A stretch of 10,669 nucleotides of DNA from Parafilimonas sp. (GCA_025927795.1 JAICKT010000139.1:1-10669), one strand, 5' to 3'; positions 1 through 6,352 are shown, counted from the stretch's first letter. Notes: generated by a model from the letters alone, not told the origin. Numbers and translations: made by a program.

Positions 1-1196
1 AATACAATAAAGAAATTAAATATGCCCATATAAACACCAATTTTATCTTCGGGTAAAGCGCCCGCAAGCATTGCATACGGCATTGAAAGAATGCTGCTCC
101 AGGCAATGCCAACGCCCGTCATACAGAAATATAGTTCATAAGGCTGCGTAACAAAACGTACACAAATTAAACCCACTGCACCACATAAAAGACATAAAGC
201 ATGTGTTGCCTTGCGACCTAAATTTTTTGCAATGGATGGAATTATTAGAGCAAATAAAAATGCAACGATATTGTAGTAAGCCAATGTTAGTCCGCCATAT
301 TCAATGCCTTTTGTATAAACCGGATCACTCGTGTTGGTTGCATGAAAAACGTCTCTTGCTACTGCTGTGTTATAATAGAACCACATGAGAAATAAACCAG
401 GCCATGTAAAAAATTGGACAATAGCAAGCTGCTTCATTTTTTTAGGCATGCGCATTATTGAATCGTTTATTTCTTTTATGCCACCGCCAAAACCTTTGTT
501 ACTTTCTTTTACCTTGTTTTTAAAATCTAAATCAGCAGGCGGATATTCTTTGCTCGTTAATATTGTATATAACACGGCTGTAAAAAATATTGAAGCACCT
601 GTATAAAAAGCAAATTTTACTGACGATGGAATTTCTCCGTTTACAGAAGTTCTTGAAACATGAAATATATTCGACATAATCCAGGGCAATGCGGATGCAA
701 TACTTCCTCCAAGACCGATTAAAAAACTTTGCATTGCAAAGCCTTTTGTGCGTTGGCTTTCAGGTAATTTATCGGCAACAAAAGCACGGAAAGGTTCCAT
801 TGCAATATTGCCCGATGTATCAAGTATCCAAAGCAAACCTGCAGCCATCCACAATGAGCCACTGTTAGGCATAAGAAATAAACAAATTGTACTTAATAAA
901 GCACCAACAAAAAAATAAGGTCTGCGTCTGCCCCACCATGGATGCCATGTGCGGTCGCTCATATAACCAATAATTGGTTGAACTAGTAAACCTGTAAGTG
1001 GCGCAGCTAAAAATAAAAGAGGGATTTGATCCGGCGATGCTTTTAAATATTCATAGATAGGACCCATGTTTGCACGTTGCAAATCCCAGCCAAACTGAAT
1101 ACCGAAGAAACCAAAACTCATGTTGAATATCTGGAGAAATCTCAGTTTTGGTTTTACAGTAACAGCGTTGGAATTAACAGAAGCAGTTGCGGACAT
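1..1196 (-). CDS. MFS sugar transporter, SLC45/GPH-like (partial, C-terminus missing)
   Basis: An intact frame of 398 codons reads from ATG at 1196 leftward and leaves the window without a stop, so the C-terminus is missing. It is an inner-membrane carrier with many hydrophobic segments. After an N-terminal tail of about 18 residues comes the first membrane span. The loop after span 2 carries GYMSDRTWHPWWGRRRPY (residues 77-94), the form of the MFS loop-2/3 signature seen in the SLC45 and plant sucrose-carrier branch. A second LGRK signature sits in the mid-protein loop. The last visible part, with SMPYAMLAG followed by LPEDKIGVYMGIFNFF, is also characteristic of this branch. Family members move sucrose, maltose or related glycosides, usually with protons. 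The substrate here cannot be read from the sequence, and no glycoside hydrolase lies next to it in the window. It is divergent from the VOC gene at 1362. The family call is firm; the substrate is inference. Confidence 0.9.
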   Translation of the reverse strand, partial: MSATASVNSNAVTVKPKLRFLQIFNMSFGFFGIQFGWDLQRANMGPIYEYLKASPDQIPLLFLAAPLTGLLVQPIIGYMSDRTWHPWWGRRRPYFFVGALLSTICLFLMPNSGSLWMAAGLLWILDTSGNIAMEPFRAFVADKLPESQRTKGFAMQSFLIGLGGSIASALPWIMSNIFHVSRTSVNGEIPSSVKFAFYTGASIFFTAVLYTILTSKEYPPADLDFKNKVKESNKGFGGGIKEINDSIMRMPKKMKQLAIVQFFTWPGLFLMWFYYNTAVARDVFHATNTSDPVYTKGIEYGGLTLAYYNIVAFLFALIIPSIAKNLGRKATHALCLLCGAVGLICVRFVTQPYELYFCMTGVGIAWSSILSMPYAMLAGALPEDKIGVYMGIFNFFIV

Positions 1197-1361
1197 AACA
1201 ATCGTTTGTGCAACAAATATGTATAAAATAATGCTTGCAAAATCAATTATTTTTTAAGGGCGTGAATCGCAACCAACCCACGAGAAAACTTGTTTAAACG
1301 ATTTCAAAACAATTATTAACTTCAATCAGTGCTTGTGCTATTTAAATTAATAATGTAAATC

Positions 1362-1739
1362 ATGAGTAATTCTAATCAACCAACATTAGGTAATGGAAAA
1401 ATCTGTTATCTCGAGTTGCCTTCAAGAGATATTAATGAATCTTCATCTTTCTACAATAAAGTTTTCGGTTGGAGTATAAGAACAAGAGGTGATGGTACAG
1501 TGGCTTTTGATGATGGTGTTGGCCAGGTAAGCGGCGCGTGGAAAAAAGATAGGAAACCTTATTCAGAAATAGGATTGCTTATATATATAATGGTTGACGA
1601 TATTGAAGCAACAATAAAATTAGTAACAGAAAATGGCGGAAAAATAGTGCAACCCGTAGGCGGCGATGCACCAGAAATTACTGCAAGGTTTGCTGATCCT
1701 TCAGGAAATATTCTTGGCTTGTACGAAGAACATGGTTAA
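1362..1739 (+). CDS. VOC (glyoxalase/bleomycin-resistance fold) family protein
   Basis: This 125-residue protein is a probable cytosolic single-domain member of the vicinal oxygen chelate superfamily. The N-terminal module has the typical opening KICYLELPSRDI (13-24) followed by the helix SSFYNKVFGWSI (28-39). The C-terminal module runs from about residue 72 (IYIMVDDIEATIKLV) to the diagnostic ending DPSGNILGLYEE (112-123). Glu18 and Glu122 sit where metal-ligand acidic residues occur in many members, but a metal and substrate cannot be assigned. Such proteins include glyoxalases, dioxygenases, resistance proteins and many of unknown role, so only the fold is claimed. It stands alone on the plus strand, divergent from the sugar transporter (165-base gap), and ends 13 bases before a strong hairpin terminator. 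The ATG at 1362 has no Shine-Dalgarno sequence and an AT-rich leader. Confidence 0.88.
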   Translation: MSNSNQPTLGNGKICYLELPSRDINESSSFYNKVFGWSIRTRGDGTVAFDDGVGQVSGAWKKDRKPYSEIGLLIYIMVDDIEATIKLVTENGGKIVQPVGGDAPEITARFADPSGNILGLYEEHG

Positions 1740-1752
1740 CAGTAGTTTTAAT

Positions 1753-1782
1753 ATCTTAGGTGAATAGTTATTCACTTAAGAT
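1753..1782. terminator. Bidirectional intrinsic terminator between convergent genes
   Basis: Bases 1753-1765 pair with 1770-1782: 13 base pairs including one G-T pair, with a four-base loop (AGTT). The right side continues TTTACTTTTCTC. On the opposite strand the stem is followed by ATTAAAACT. It lies between the stop of the VOC gene (1739) and the stop of the minus-strand barrel gene (1825), so it can serve both transcripts. The U-tracts are moderate rather than perfect, especially on the minus strand. Confidence 0.8.
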
Positions 1783-1824
1783 TTACTTTTCTCAAAAAAT
1801 AAATTGGTATAAAACCACTGTAAA

Positions 1825-2307
1825 TTAGAAGGCATAGCGAATACCCAAACCGCCCCAGCCACCTTCAAAATAATTGTAACCAACAAAATTGAAAGAAGGT
1901 TGCCAATCAAGGCTAACATCTAAAGGCGCGCCTTTTACTTTATAATCTAATCCAAGTACACCATCAATACCAATCATAACGCCGTCATCACGTGTTGGAA
2001 AAACATTCTTCCAGTGATTACTCCAAAAACCAATGTGTGCGCCCGGCCCTACATACCACTTTAAACCTTCCGCACCAACTATGTCGCCATTAATTTCATA
2101 GAGACCAGTGAAGCGCGTTCCATAATTCCAGAAATATGCTAAACCTTCTAAAGAAATATTTGGTTTGGTAAAAGATTTTACTGAAACAGAACCAGGATAA
2201 AATTTTATACCAATAGCAGTTTTATAAGTTGTGCCCATTGCCATTTTTTGTGCACTGGCATATACAGTTATTGTAACAAGACAGATAACAATCAACAGTT
2301 TTCTCAT
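1825..2307 (-). CDS. Small outer-membrane beta-barrel-like protein, downstream copy of tandem pair
   Basis: This is a 160-residue exported protein of unknown function. Residues 1-20 form a Sec signal peptide (Lys/Arg start, hydrophobic core, ending ASAQ). The mature part is rich in Gly, Tyr, Trp and Phe with alternating polar and hydrophobic residues, and it ends GLGIRYAF. A C-terminal Phe after alternating residues is the usual outer-membrane barrel insertion signal. The core GLDYKVKGAPLDVSLDWQP (119-137) and YVGPGAHIGFW (85-95) match its upstream neighbour closely (GLDYKIKDAPINVSVDWEP; FIGLGGHLGFW). With about 140 mature residues, a barrel of roughly eight strands is possible. It probably shares a transcript with the paralog at 2332-2796 (24-base gap) and ends at the shared hairpin near 1770. 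The barrel topology is inferred from composition and the C-terminus. Confidence 0.82.
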   Translation of the reverse strand: MRKLLIVICLVTITVYASAQKMAMGTTYKTAIGIKFYPGSVSVKSFTKPNISLEGLAYFWNYGTRFTGLYEINGDIVGAEGLKWYVGPGAHIGFWSNHWKNVFPTRDDGVMIGIDGVLGLDYKVKGAPLDVSLDWQPSFNFVGYNYFEGGWGGLGIRYAF

Positions 2308-2331
2308 CTTATAATTTTTAAAAGTGAATAA

Positions 2332-2796
2332 TTAAAAAGTATATCTTATAGCAAAGCCTCCAAATGCAGGTGTGAATCCCGCAGAGCCAAGTAATGTTAC
2401 GGCAGGCTCCCAATCCACACTAACGTTTATTGGTGCATCTTTAATTTTATAATCGAGCCCGATAATGCCATCAATACCTAAATCTACATGCGAATTATAA
2501 TTGTCTTTAAATTCAGATTTCCAAAAACCAAGATGCCCGCCCAGACCAATAAACCATGATAATTCCGGTACCTTATCAAACGTGTAAAAATTAAATTCAT
2601 ATAAACCTGCAACACGAAAGCCTTTATGCCACGATGTAAATTGTGCTTCAAGATTGCGCGAATCAGAAACAAATTTTTTATAGGTAAGAGAAAAACCGCC
2701 GGGAAATTTTAATCCGAGGGCGCGGTTATAAGGCGCCTGTGCATGAGCAATTGTTATTGTTGATGTTAGCAGAAGTACAAAAAATATTTTTTGCAT
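2332..2796 (-). CDS. Small outer-membrane beta-barrel-like protein, upstream copy of tandem pair
   Basis: This 154-residue exported protein is a diverged paralog of the neighbour at 1825-2307. Residues 1-20 form a signal peptide ending AHAQ, a common Bacteroidota cleavage context. The mature protein begins with the barrel-like LGLKFPGGFSLTYKKF (27-42), has a middle block SWFIGLGGHLGFW (80-92), the conserved core GLDYKIKDAPINVSVDWEP (113-131), and ends FAIRYTF with the terminal Phe expected of barrel proteins. It is the first gene of a likely two-gene transcript, since only 24 bases separate it from the second. No cysteine follows the signal peptide, so it is not a lipoprotein. Function is unknown; family members usually carry names such as hypothetical or outer membrane protein. 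No clear promoter match was found in the 213 bases upstream, which are shared with the divergent HU gene. Confidence 0.82.
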   Translation of the reverse strand: MQKIFFVLLLTSTITIAHAQAPYNRALGLKFPGGFSLTYKKFVSDSRNLEAQFTSWHKGFRVAGLYEFNFYTFDKVPELSWFIGLGGHLGFWKSEFKDNYNSHVDLGIDGIIGLDYKIKDAPINVSVDWEPAVTLLGSAGFTPAFGGFAIRYTF

Positions 2797-2947
2797 TGTG
2801 TTGTTTTAAGTTGAAGTGAAACGAAATTGCACAAAAAATTGTTATGAAGCAGTTGTTAATTCGTTTGTATTATTTAGCATAAATTAATTGTTGTCATACA
2901 CAACTGTGTTCATTAATGATAATTCGCTTCAGGTTTATAAAATTTAT

Positions 2948-2977
2948 TTTGCAAAGTGCAAAAAGCGAATACATTTG
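2948..2977 (+). promoter_or_regulatory. Bacteroidota-type housekeeping promoter for HU
   Basis: TTTG at 2948-2951 and TACATTTG at 2970-2977 are separated by 18 bases. This fits the known Bacteroidota sigma-factor consensus (TTG or TTTG, 17-23 bases, TAnnTTTG) exactly at every defined position. Transcription would be expected to start about 5-7 bases further on (near 2983), giving a leader of roughly 25 bases to the HU start codon at 3010. It is the best-formed promoter in the window. Confidence 0.78.
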
Positions 2978-3009
2978 TCGGTACTAATCATTTTTTAAAT
3001 TAAATTATT

Positions 3010-3279
3010 ATGAACAAAGCTGAACTGGTTTCTAAAATTTCAGATGATTCAGGTATTAGCAGATCGCAGGCTAATGCCGCTCTTAATTCTTTTATTGATA
3101 CAGTTACCAAAACTTTAAAATCAGGAAATAAGGTTACACTTGTTGGTTTTGGTACTTTTTCTGTTTCAAAACGCAATGCGCGTACAGGCAGAAATCCACA
3201 AACAGGCGCCACAATTAAAATTAAAGCTAAAAAAGTTGCGCGCTTCAAAGCAGGTAAAGAACTCGCAGCTAAATTATAA
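3010..3279 (+). CDS. HU-family nucleoid DNA-binding protein
   Basis: This is an 89-residue histone-like protein, the normal length for HU. It binds and bends DNA as a dimer in the nucleoid. The N-terminal helices (MNKAELVSKISDDSGIS, then SQANAALNSFIDTV) form the dimer core. The family signature follows: GFGTFSVSKRNARTGRNP (46-63), whose Arg-Asn-Pro (61-63) tip of the beta-arm inserts into the minor groove. The C-terminal helix ends KAGKELAAKL. It is a single-gene unit with its own strong promoter (2948-2977) and an intrinsic terminator 16 bases after the stop. The start is preceded by an AT-rich leader with A at -3 and -6 and no Shine-Dalgarno sequence, a pattern associated with efficient initiation in this phylum. 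HU and IHF subunits are related; the sequence is a plain HU type without extensions, though which subtype (hupA/hupB-like) is not decidable. Confidence 0.96.
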   Translation: MNKAELVSKISDDSGISRSQANAALNSFIDTVTKTLKSGNKVTLVGFGTFSVSKRNARTGRNPQTGATIKIKAKKVARFKAGKELAAKL

Positions 3280-3294
3280 ATGCTACGATTGCTG

Positions 3295-3324
3295 AAAGGC
3301 TGGCTGCAAATACAGACAGCCTTT
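3295..3324 (+). terminator. Intrinsic terminator of the HU gene
   Basis: AAAGGCTG (3295-3302) pairs with CAGCCTTT (3317-3324) over eight base pairs. The helix can continue past one G-A mismatch with CTG (3304-3306) pairing CAG (3313-3315) around a six-base loop. The 3' side runs TTTTAATTTT and further T-rich sequence. It starts 16 bases after the HU stop and lies before the THX gene, so THX is probably made by read-through or from its own promoter. Confidence 0.85.
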
Positions 3325-3364
3325 TAATTTTGATAATAATTATTTTATTTTTAAATTTAATATT

Positions 3365-3481
3365 ATGGGACGAGGAGATAAGAAAACCAAAAGAGGAAAA
3401 ATTTCAAAAGGTTCATTTGGAAAAAGCAGGCCTGCAAAACCCGGTAAAAATAAAAAAGCAAAACCTGAAAAACCAGAATAA
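3365..3481 (+). CDS. 30S ribosomal protein THX (small basic protein)
   Basis: A 38-residue, strongly basic protein starts at ATG 3365. Its opening MGRGDKKTKRGKISKGSFGK follows the THX family pattern (Met-Gly-Lys/Arg-Gly-Asp, basic run, Arg-Gly-Lys-Ile, Gly-[ST]-[FY]-Gly-Lys, then an Arg-Pro). In the Thermus ribosome this peptide sits in a cavity at the top of the 30S head and stabilises the rRNA. The tail here is a Lys/Pro extension (PAKPGKNKKAKPEKPE) not needed by the core. The gene is short enough to be missed by size cut-offs. It sits between the HU terminator and the convergent pdxH, whose stop is only 22 bases away. The start codon has an AT-rich leader with A at -3 and -6. The family assignment rests on recognition of the core motif. 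Confidence 0.88.
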   Translation: MGRGDKKTKRGKISKGSFGKSRPAKPGKNKKAKPEKPE

Positions 3482-3503
3482 TGTTGATAAGCGTTTTGTA
3501 TGC

Positions 3504-4145
3504 TTATGGAGCAAGTCTATCAACCTTCCAACTCCCGCTAACGGTTTTGGTATATTGTATGCGATCGTGCAAACGGTTACTGCGACCCTGCCAAAACTCT
3601 ATTAATTCAGGCATTACCCGGTAACCTCCCCAATGTGGTGGCCGGGGAATGCTGTTTTTAAATCTGTTTGAAAACTGCTGTACATTTTCTTCGAGCACAC
3701 TCCTGTTCTCAATTATTTTACTTTGCGGAGAAGCCCATGCACCTATGCGGCTGCCTTCAGGTCTTGAAAAGAAATATTCATCACTTTCTGCAGCAGAAAT
3801 TTTTTGGGCAACTCCTTCAATTCTTATTTGCCTTTCAATTTCTTTCCAAAAAAATATTAAAGCTGCATTTGGATTTTCAGCTAATGCTTTCCCTTTATTA
3901 CTTTCATAATTTGTAAAAAAAACAAAACCTCTTTCATCAAATCCTTTTAATAAAACAATTCTTGCAGAAGGCTTACCGCTTTTTGTTGATGTAGCAAGCG
4001 TCATTGCATTTACTTCTAAAATTTCACTGGCAAGTGCATCATTCCACCAATGCGCAAATTGTTCAGTAGGATTTGACGCAACGTCGCTTTCATTAAGTGA
4101 GTGAAGACTATAATCTCTGCGTATATCTGCAATGCTTTTGTTCAT
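3504..4145 (-). CDS. pdxH: Pyridoxamine/pyridoxine 5'-phosphate oxidase
   Basis: This cytosolic FMN enzyme oxidises pyridoxamine or pyridoxine 5'-phosphate to pyridoxal 5'-phosphate, the last step of vitamin B6 synthesis and salvage. The split-barrel core shows the FMN-binding block RIVLLKGFDERGFVFFTNY and SNKG (63-86, counting from the GTG at 4148). The C-terminal signature RPPHWGGYRVMPELIEFWQG then RSNRLHDR (169-196) contains Arg192 and His194, corresponding to the substrate-binding Arg/His of the E. coli RLHDR motif. Length (213-214) matches the family. Two starts are possible: GTG at 4148 and ATG at 4145. I chose the ATG. It lies 30 bases downstream of pyrH on the same strand, so co-transcription is likely, although a short repeat that can form a hairpin sits between them. 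Its stop faces the THX stop 22 bases away. Confidence 0.95.
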   Translation of the reverse strand: MNKSIADIRRDYSLHSLNESDVASNPTEQFAHWWNDALASEILEVNAMTLATSTKSGKPSARIVLLKGFDERGFVFFTNYESNKGKALAENPNAALIFFWKEIERQIRIEGVAQKISAAESDEYFFSRPEGSRIGAWASPQSKIIENRSVLEENVQQFSNRFKNSIPRPPHWGGYRVMPELIEFWQGRSNRLHDRIQYTKTVSGSWKVDRLAP

Positions 4146-4155
4146 CACTATTATT

Positions 4156-4174
4156 CCCCTTTAGGGGTTAGGGG
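4156..4174 (-). repeat. C/G-rich short repeat with hairpin potential between pyrH and pdxH
   Basis: Read on the minus strand the element is CCCCTAACCCCTAAAGGGG. The second CCCC and the GGGG can pair around TAAA, and the first CCCCTAA repeats the second. It stands out sharply from the AT-rich surroundings and occupies most of the gap between the pyrH stop and the pdxH start. From general familiarity, similar CCCCTAAAGGGG strings recur between genes in many Bacteroidota genomes; only one copy is present in this window. It has no U-tract, so it is unlikely to be a true terminator. Confidence 0.5.
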
Positions 4175-4175
4175 T

Positions 4176-4895
4176 TTAATTTACCAGTGTACCTATATTT
4201 AAACCTTCTACTACTTTTAAAAGATTACCGGATTTATTCATGTCAAAAACTATAATGGGCAAATTATTTTCCATGCAAAGTGTAAAGGCAGTCATATCCA
4301 TTACCTTCAGATTTTTTAAAATGCATTCCTGAAAAGTAATGCTTTCATATTTTACAGCAGCTAAATCTTTTTCAGGATCGGCCGTATAAATTCCATCAAC
4401 GCGTGTACCTTTTAAAATTACATCAGCTTTTATTTCCAAAGCTCTTAACGAGCCTGCAGTATCTGTAGTAAAATATGGATTACCTGTACCTGCTGCAAAA
4501 ATTACAACACGTCCTTTTTCTAAATGCCGTATGGCTCTTCTGCGTATATATGGTTCTGCAACCTGCTCCATTTTTATAGCGCTTAATAAACGTGTATCTA
4601 CACCATTTCTTTCAAGCATAGCCTGCATTGCCATACCGTTTATTGATGTGGCAAGCATGCCCATATAATCGCCATGTGCACGTTCAATTCCGCTTTCAAT
4701 TTCGTTTGCACCGCGATAAATATTGCCACCGCCAATTACCAATGCCACCTGCACACCAATATCCGTTATGCTTTTTATTTCATTTGCATATTGTTCAATT
4801 ATTAAAGGATTAAACGGCTCAAAGCCATTAGCACTATTACCCATTAAAGATTCGCCTGAAAGTTTTAATACAACGCGTTTATACTTTGGAAGCAT
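4176..4895 (-). CDS. pyrH: UMP kinase
   Basis: PyrH phosphorylates UMP to UDP with ATP in pyrimidine nucleotide synthesis. The bacterial enzyme is a cytosolic hexamer of the amino-acid-kinase fold, and this 239-residue protein has the usual length. Visible motifs are KLSGESLMG (11-19, phosphate-binding Lys and Gly loop), IGGGNIYRG (54-62, UMP site), HGDYMGMLAT with Asp77, GTGNPYFTTDTA (136-147, UMP/ATP site), and KGTRVDGIYTADP (162-174, ATP site). The start ATG 4895 (MLPKYKRVVLKLSGE) gives the standard short N-terminus before the first strand. It is probably the first gene of a pyrH-pdxH unit. The response-regulator gene upstream on the same strand is 95 bases away. pyrH is often beside tsf or frr in other bacteria; neither is present here. 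Confidence 0.97.
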   Translation of the reverse strand: MLPKYKRVVLKLSGESLMGNSANGFEPFNPLIIEQYANEIKSITDIGVQVALVIGGGNIYRGANEIESGIERAHGDYMGMLATSINGMAMQAMLERNGVDTRLLSAIKMEQVAEPYIRRRAIRHLEKGRVVIFAAGTGNPYFTTDTAGSLRALEIKADVILKGTRVDGIYTADPEKDLAAVKYESITFQECILKNLKVMDMTAFTLCMENNLPIIVFDMNKSGNLLKVVEGLNIGTLVN

Positions 4896-4990
4896 GCAGT
4901 TTATTTAATTACGGGCTGCAAATTAACCTGAAATTTTTGTTTTAAGTAATAACGTGTATTAGAGCGCGATGATTATTGAAGATACCGTTA

Positions 4991-5407
4991 TCAGCTCTCA
5001 CAATATTGAATAAATGTTTCAGCAATATATTTCATTTGTGCTGCATCTATTGGTTTTGTTATAAAGCCTGCCTTATATTCTGCAGCAAATTTTTTATCTA
5101 AAGGCTGGGATGAAGTAGTAAATAAAATTGCCGGAATTTTAGCAAAGCGGCTATTTTTTCTTATTTGCTTTAATGCCTCGATGCCGTTCATTTTTGGCAT
5201 ATTAATATCCAAAATAATTAAGCATGGCGCCGGGTCTGATGGAGAAAGATTATTAAGATAAGATACAGCTTCAACGCCATTATTATGAATCACTATTTCT
5301 ATATCCTGCGAATATTTTTGAAGAGAATCTTTAATTAATTGCTGATCATCCTCATCATCTTCGGCATATAAAATAATATTTTTTGAGTTAATGTTCTTTT
5401 TAACCAT
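4991..5407 (-). CDS. Single-domain CheY-like response regulator
   Basis: This 138-residue protein consists only of a receiver domain, with no DNA-binding or enzymatic output domain. It carries the acidic pocket EDDEDD (16-21), phosphoacceptor Asp67 in LIILDINMPKMNG, the switch Thr (97/98) in LFTTSS, and the conserved Lys118 in FITKPID. The region between the acidic pocket and the Asp has the longer loop typical of the Rcp1-like branch, in which such proteins pass phosphate between phytochrome-type or other histidine kinases and partners. No kinase gene adjoins it in this window, so it is an orphan regulator and its partner is unknown. It is divergent from DUF1080 across an AT-rich 207-base region. 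Two basic lysines (3-4) and a short N-terminal extension precede the first strand. Confidence 0.93.
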   Translation of the reverse strand: MVKKNINSKNIILYAEDDEDDQQLIKDSLQKYSQDIEIVIHNNGVEAVSYLNNLSPSDPAPCLIILDINMPKMNGIEALKQIRKNSRFAKIPAILFTTSSQPLDKKFAAEYKAGFITKPIDAAQMKYIAETFIQYCES

Positions 5408-5614
5408 GGTAAAGTAGTCGATTTTTCGGGAAGCTCTTCAATACTAAATTAATATAAACAGCAGTAATTTTAATTGGTATCTCATTAGCTATTATAAAAA
5501 TAAAATTCTTTATAGCAACTGAAAAATAATTTTTTAGAAATACTATTTTTAAATTACTAATCTCAAATTTGTATTTTTATTGTTTTAAATTAAAACGTAA
5601 AATAGAGGTATTTT
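5408..5614. other. AT-rich divergent control region (response regulator / DUF1080)
   Basis: These 207 bases contain no plausible gene. Candidate promoter cores are imperfect: TAATTTAG on the minus strand near 5450 and CAAATTTG at 5564-5571 on the plus strand, each one base off TAnnTTTG and each without a clear TTG at the right distance. GCTAT (5488-5492) and ATAGC (5512-5516) form a weak inverted repeat. Confidence 0.4.
5604..5608 (+). promoter_or_regulatory. Shine-Dalgarno-like site for DUF1080 gene
   Basis: AGAGG lies six bases before ATG 5615, the classical position for a Shine-Dalgarno site. It supports this start. It is unusual here because the other gene starts examined in the window lack such a site. 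Confidence 0.5.
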
Positions 5615-6352
5615 ATGCGGATAAATTTTTTAATCGTTTCCATTGTTTTGTTAGCTAATACGCAAAGTGCAATTGCAAACAATTATACAATTAAAGATAC
5701 AAGCGGCAACAATGTGCTTACACAACAAGATAGGCAGGAAGACTGGAAATTATTGTTTGATGGCAGAACCCTGAACGGATGGCGTACCTATAAAAATCAG
5801 CCTGGTTCATGGAAAGTAAATAACGGAACTATATGCAGCGAAAGATCGGAAGGAAATGCGCATGCGGATTTAATAACGGATGAACAGTTTGAGAATTTTG
5901 AATTATCTATTGACTGGAAAATATCTCCGAAAGGCAATAGCGGTATTATGTACCTTGTAACAGAAAATTATGATAATGCTTTTGAAAGCGGCCCTGAATA
6001 TCAATTAATAGACGATGATGGTTTCCCCGAGCATATTGAAGAGTATCAAAAAACGGGGGCGAATTATGCCATGCAACCGCCGGCAATTAAGGCTGCAAAT
6101 GCGCCGGGCGAATGGAATCATACAACAATCATTGTAAATAAAGGACATGTTGAACATTGGCTTAACGGGAAAAAAGTTGTTGAATATACTTTAGGAAGTG
6201 AAGAATGGAAAAAAGAAAAAGTTGCCGGTAAATGGAAAGATGAGGCAGGTTATGGCGCATCAAGAAAAGGACACATTGCTTTACAATCTGCACACAGCGA
6301 TATTGATAATACTTACATCTGCTTCAGAAATATAAAAATTAAATTGTTGTAA
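5615..6352 (+). CDS. Secreted DUF1080 (3-keto-disaccharide hydrolase-like) protein
   Basis: This is a 245-residue exported protein. Residues 1-21 form a Sec signal peptide ending SAIA before NNYT; there is no lipobox Cys. After a linker of about 20 residues comes a single DUF1080 domain with its hallmarks: WKLLFDGRTLNGWR (44-57), GSWKVNNGTI (64-73), FENFELSIDWKISPKGNSGI (92-111), GPEYQLIDDDGFPEH (126-140), GEWNHTTIIVNKGHVEHWLN (165-184) and the closing GHIALQSAHSDIDNTYICFRNIKI (219-242). The fold is a concanavalin/glucanase-like jelly roll. Some members cleave 3-keto-glycosides, and the Pfam name is 3-keto-disaccharide hydrolase, but many are uncharacterised. The Gln-His-Ser-type end and Glu/Asp cluster are family-typical; catalytic residues cannot be proved here. 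It is likely periplasmic and monocistronic. No oxidoreductase (GFO/IDH) partner, often found nearby, is in the window. Confidence 0.93.
   Translation: MRINFLIVSIVLLANTQSAIANNYTIKDTSGNNVLTQQDRQEDWKLLFDGRTLNGWRTYKNQPGSWKVNNGTICSERSEGNAHADLITDEQFENFELSIDWKISPKGNSGIMYLVTENYDNAFESGPEYQLIDDDGFPEHIEEYQKTGANYAMQPPAIKAANAPGEWNHTTIIVNKGHVEHWLNGKKVVEYTLGSEEWKKEKVAGKWKDEAGYGASRKGHIALQSAHSDIDNTYICFRNIKIKLL

Noticed and set aside
203..606. Two plus-strand open frames inside the sugar transporter region
   Set aside because: They are antisense to an intact transporter frame with clear family motifs; the proteins look random.
1214..1241. Possible minus-strand promoter for the transporter (TTTG, 16 bases, CATATTTG)
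   Set aside because: The spacing is one short of the usual range and the first base of the -7 element is wrong; too weak to list as a feature.
2898..2909. ACACA-AC-TGTGT symmetric site between HU and the barrel genes
   Set aside because: Short, imperfect at the centre and single copy; no reason to prefer it over chance.
3487..3507. Hairpin ATAAGC/GCTTAT between THX and pdxH stops
   Set aside because: The stem is short, overlaps the pdxH stop, and has no T-tract on either strand, so it is not a convincing terminator.
3330..3605. Open frame of 91 codons on the plus strand overlapping THX and pdxH
   Set aside because: It is in a different frame from THX, has low-complexity Lys/Asn content, runs antisense into pdxH, and matches nothing recognisable.
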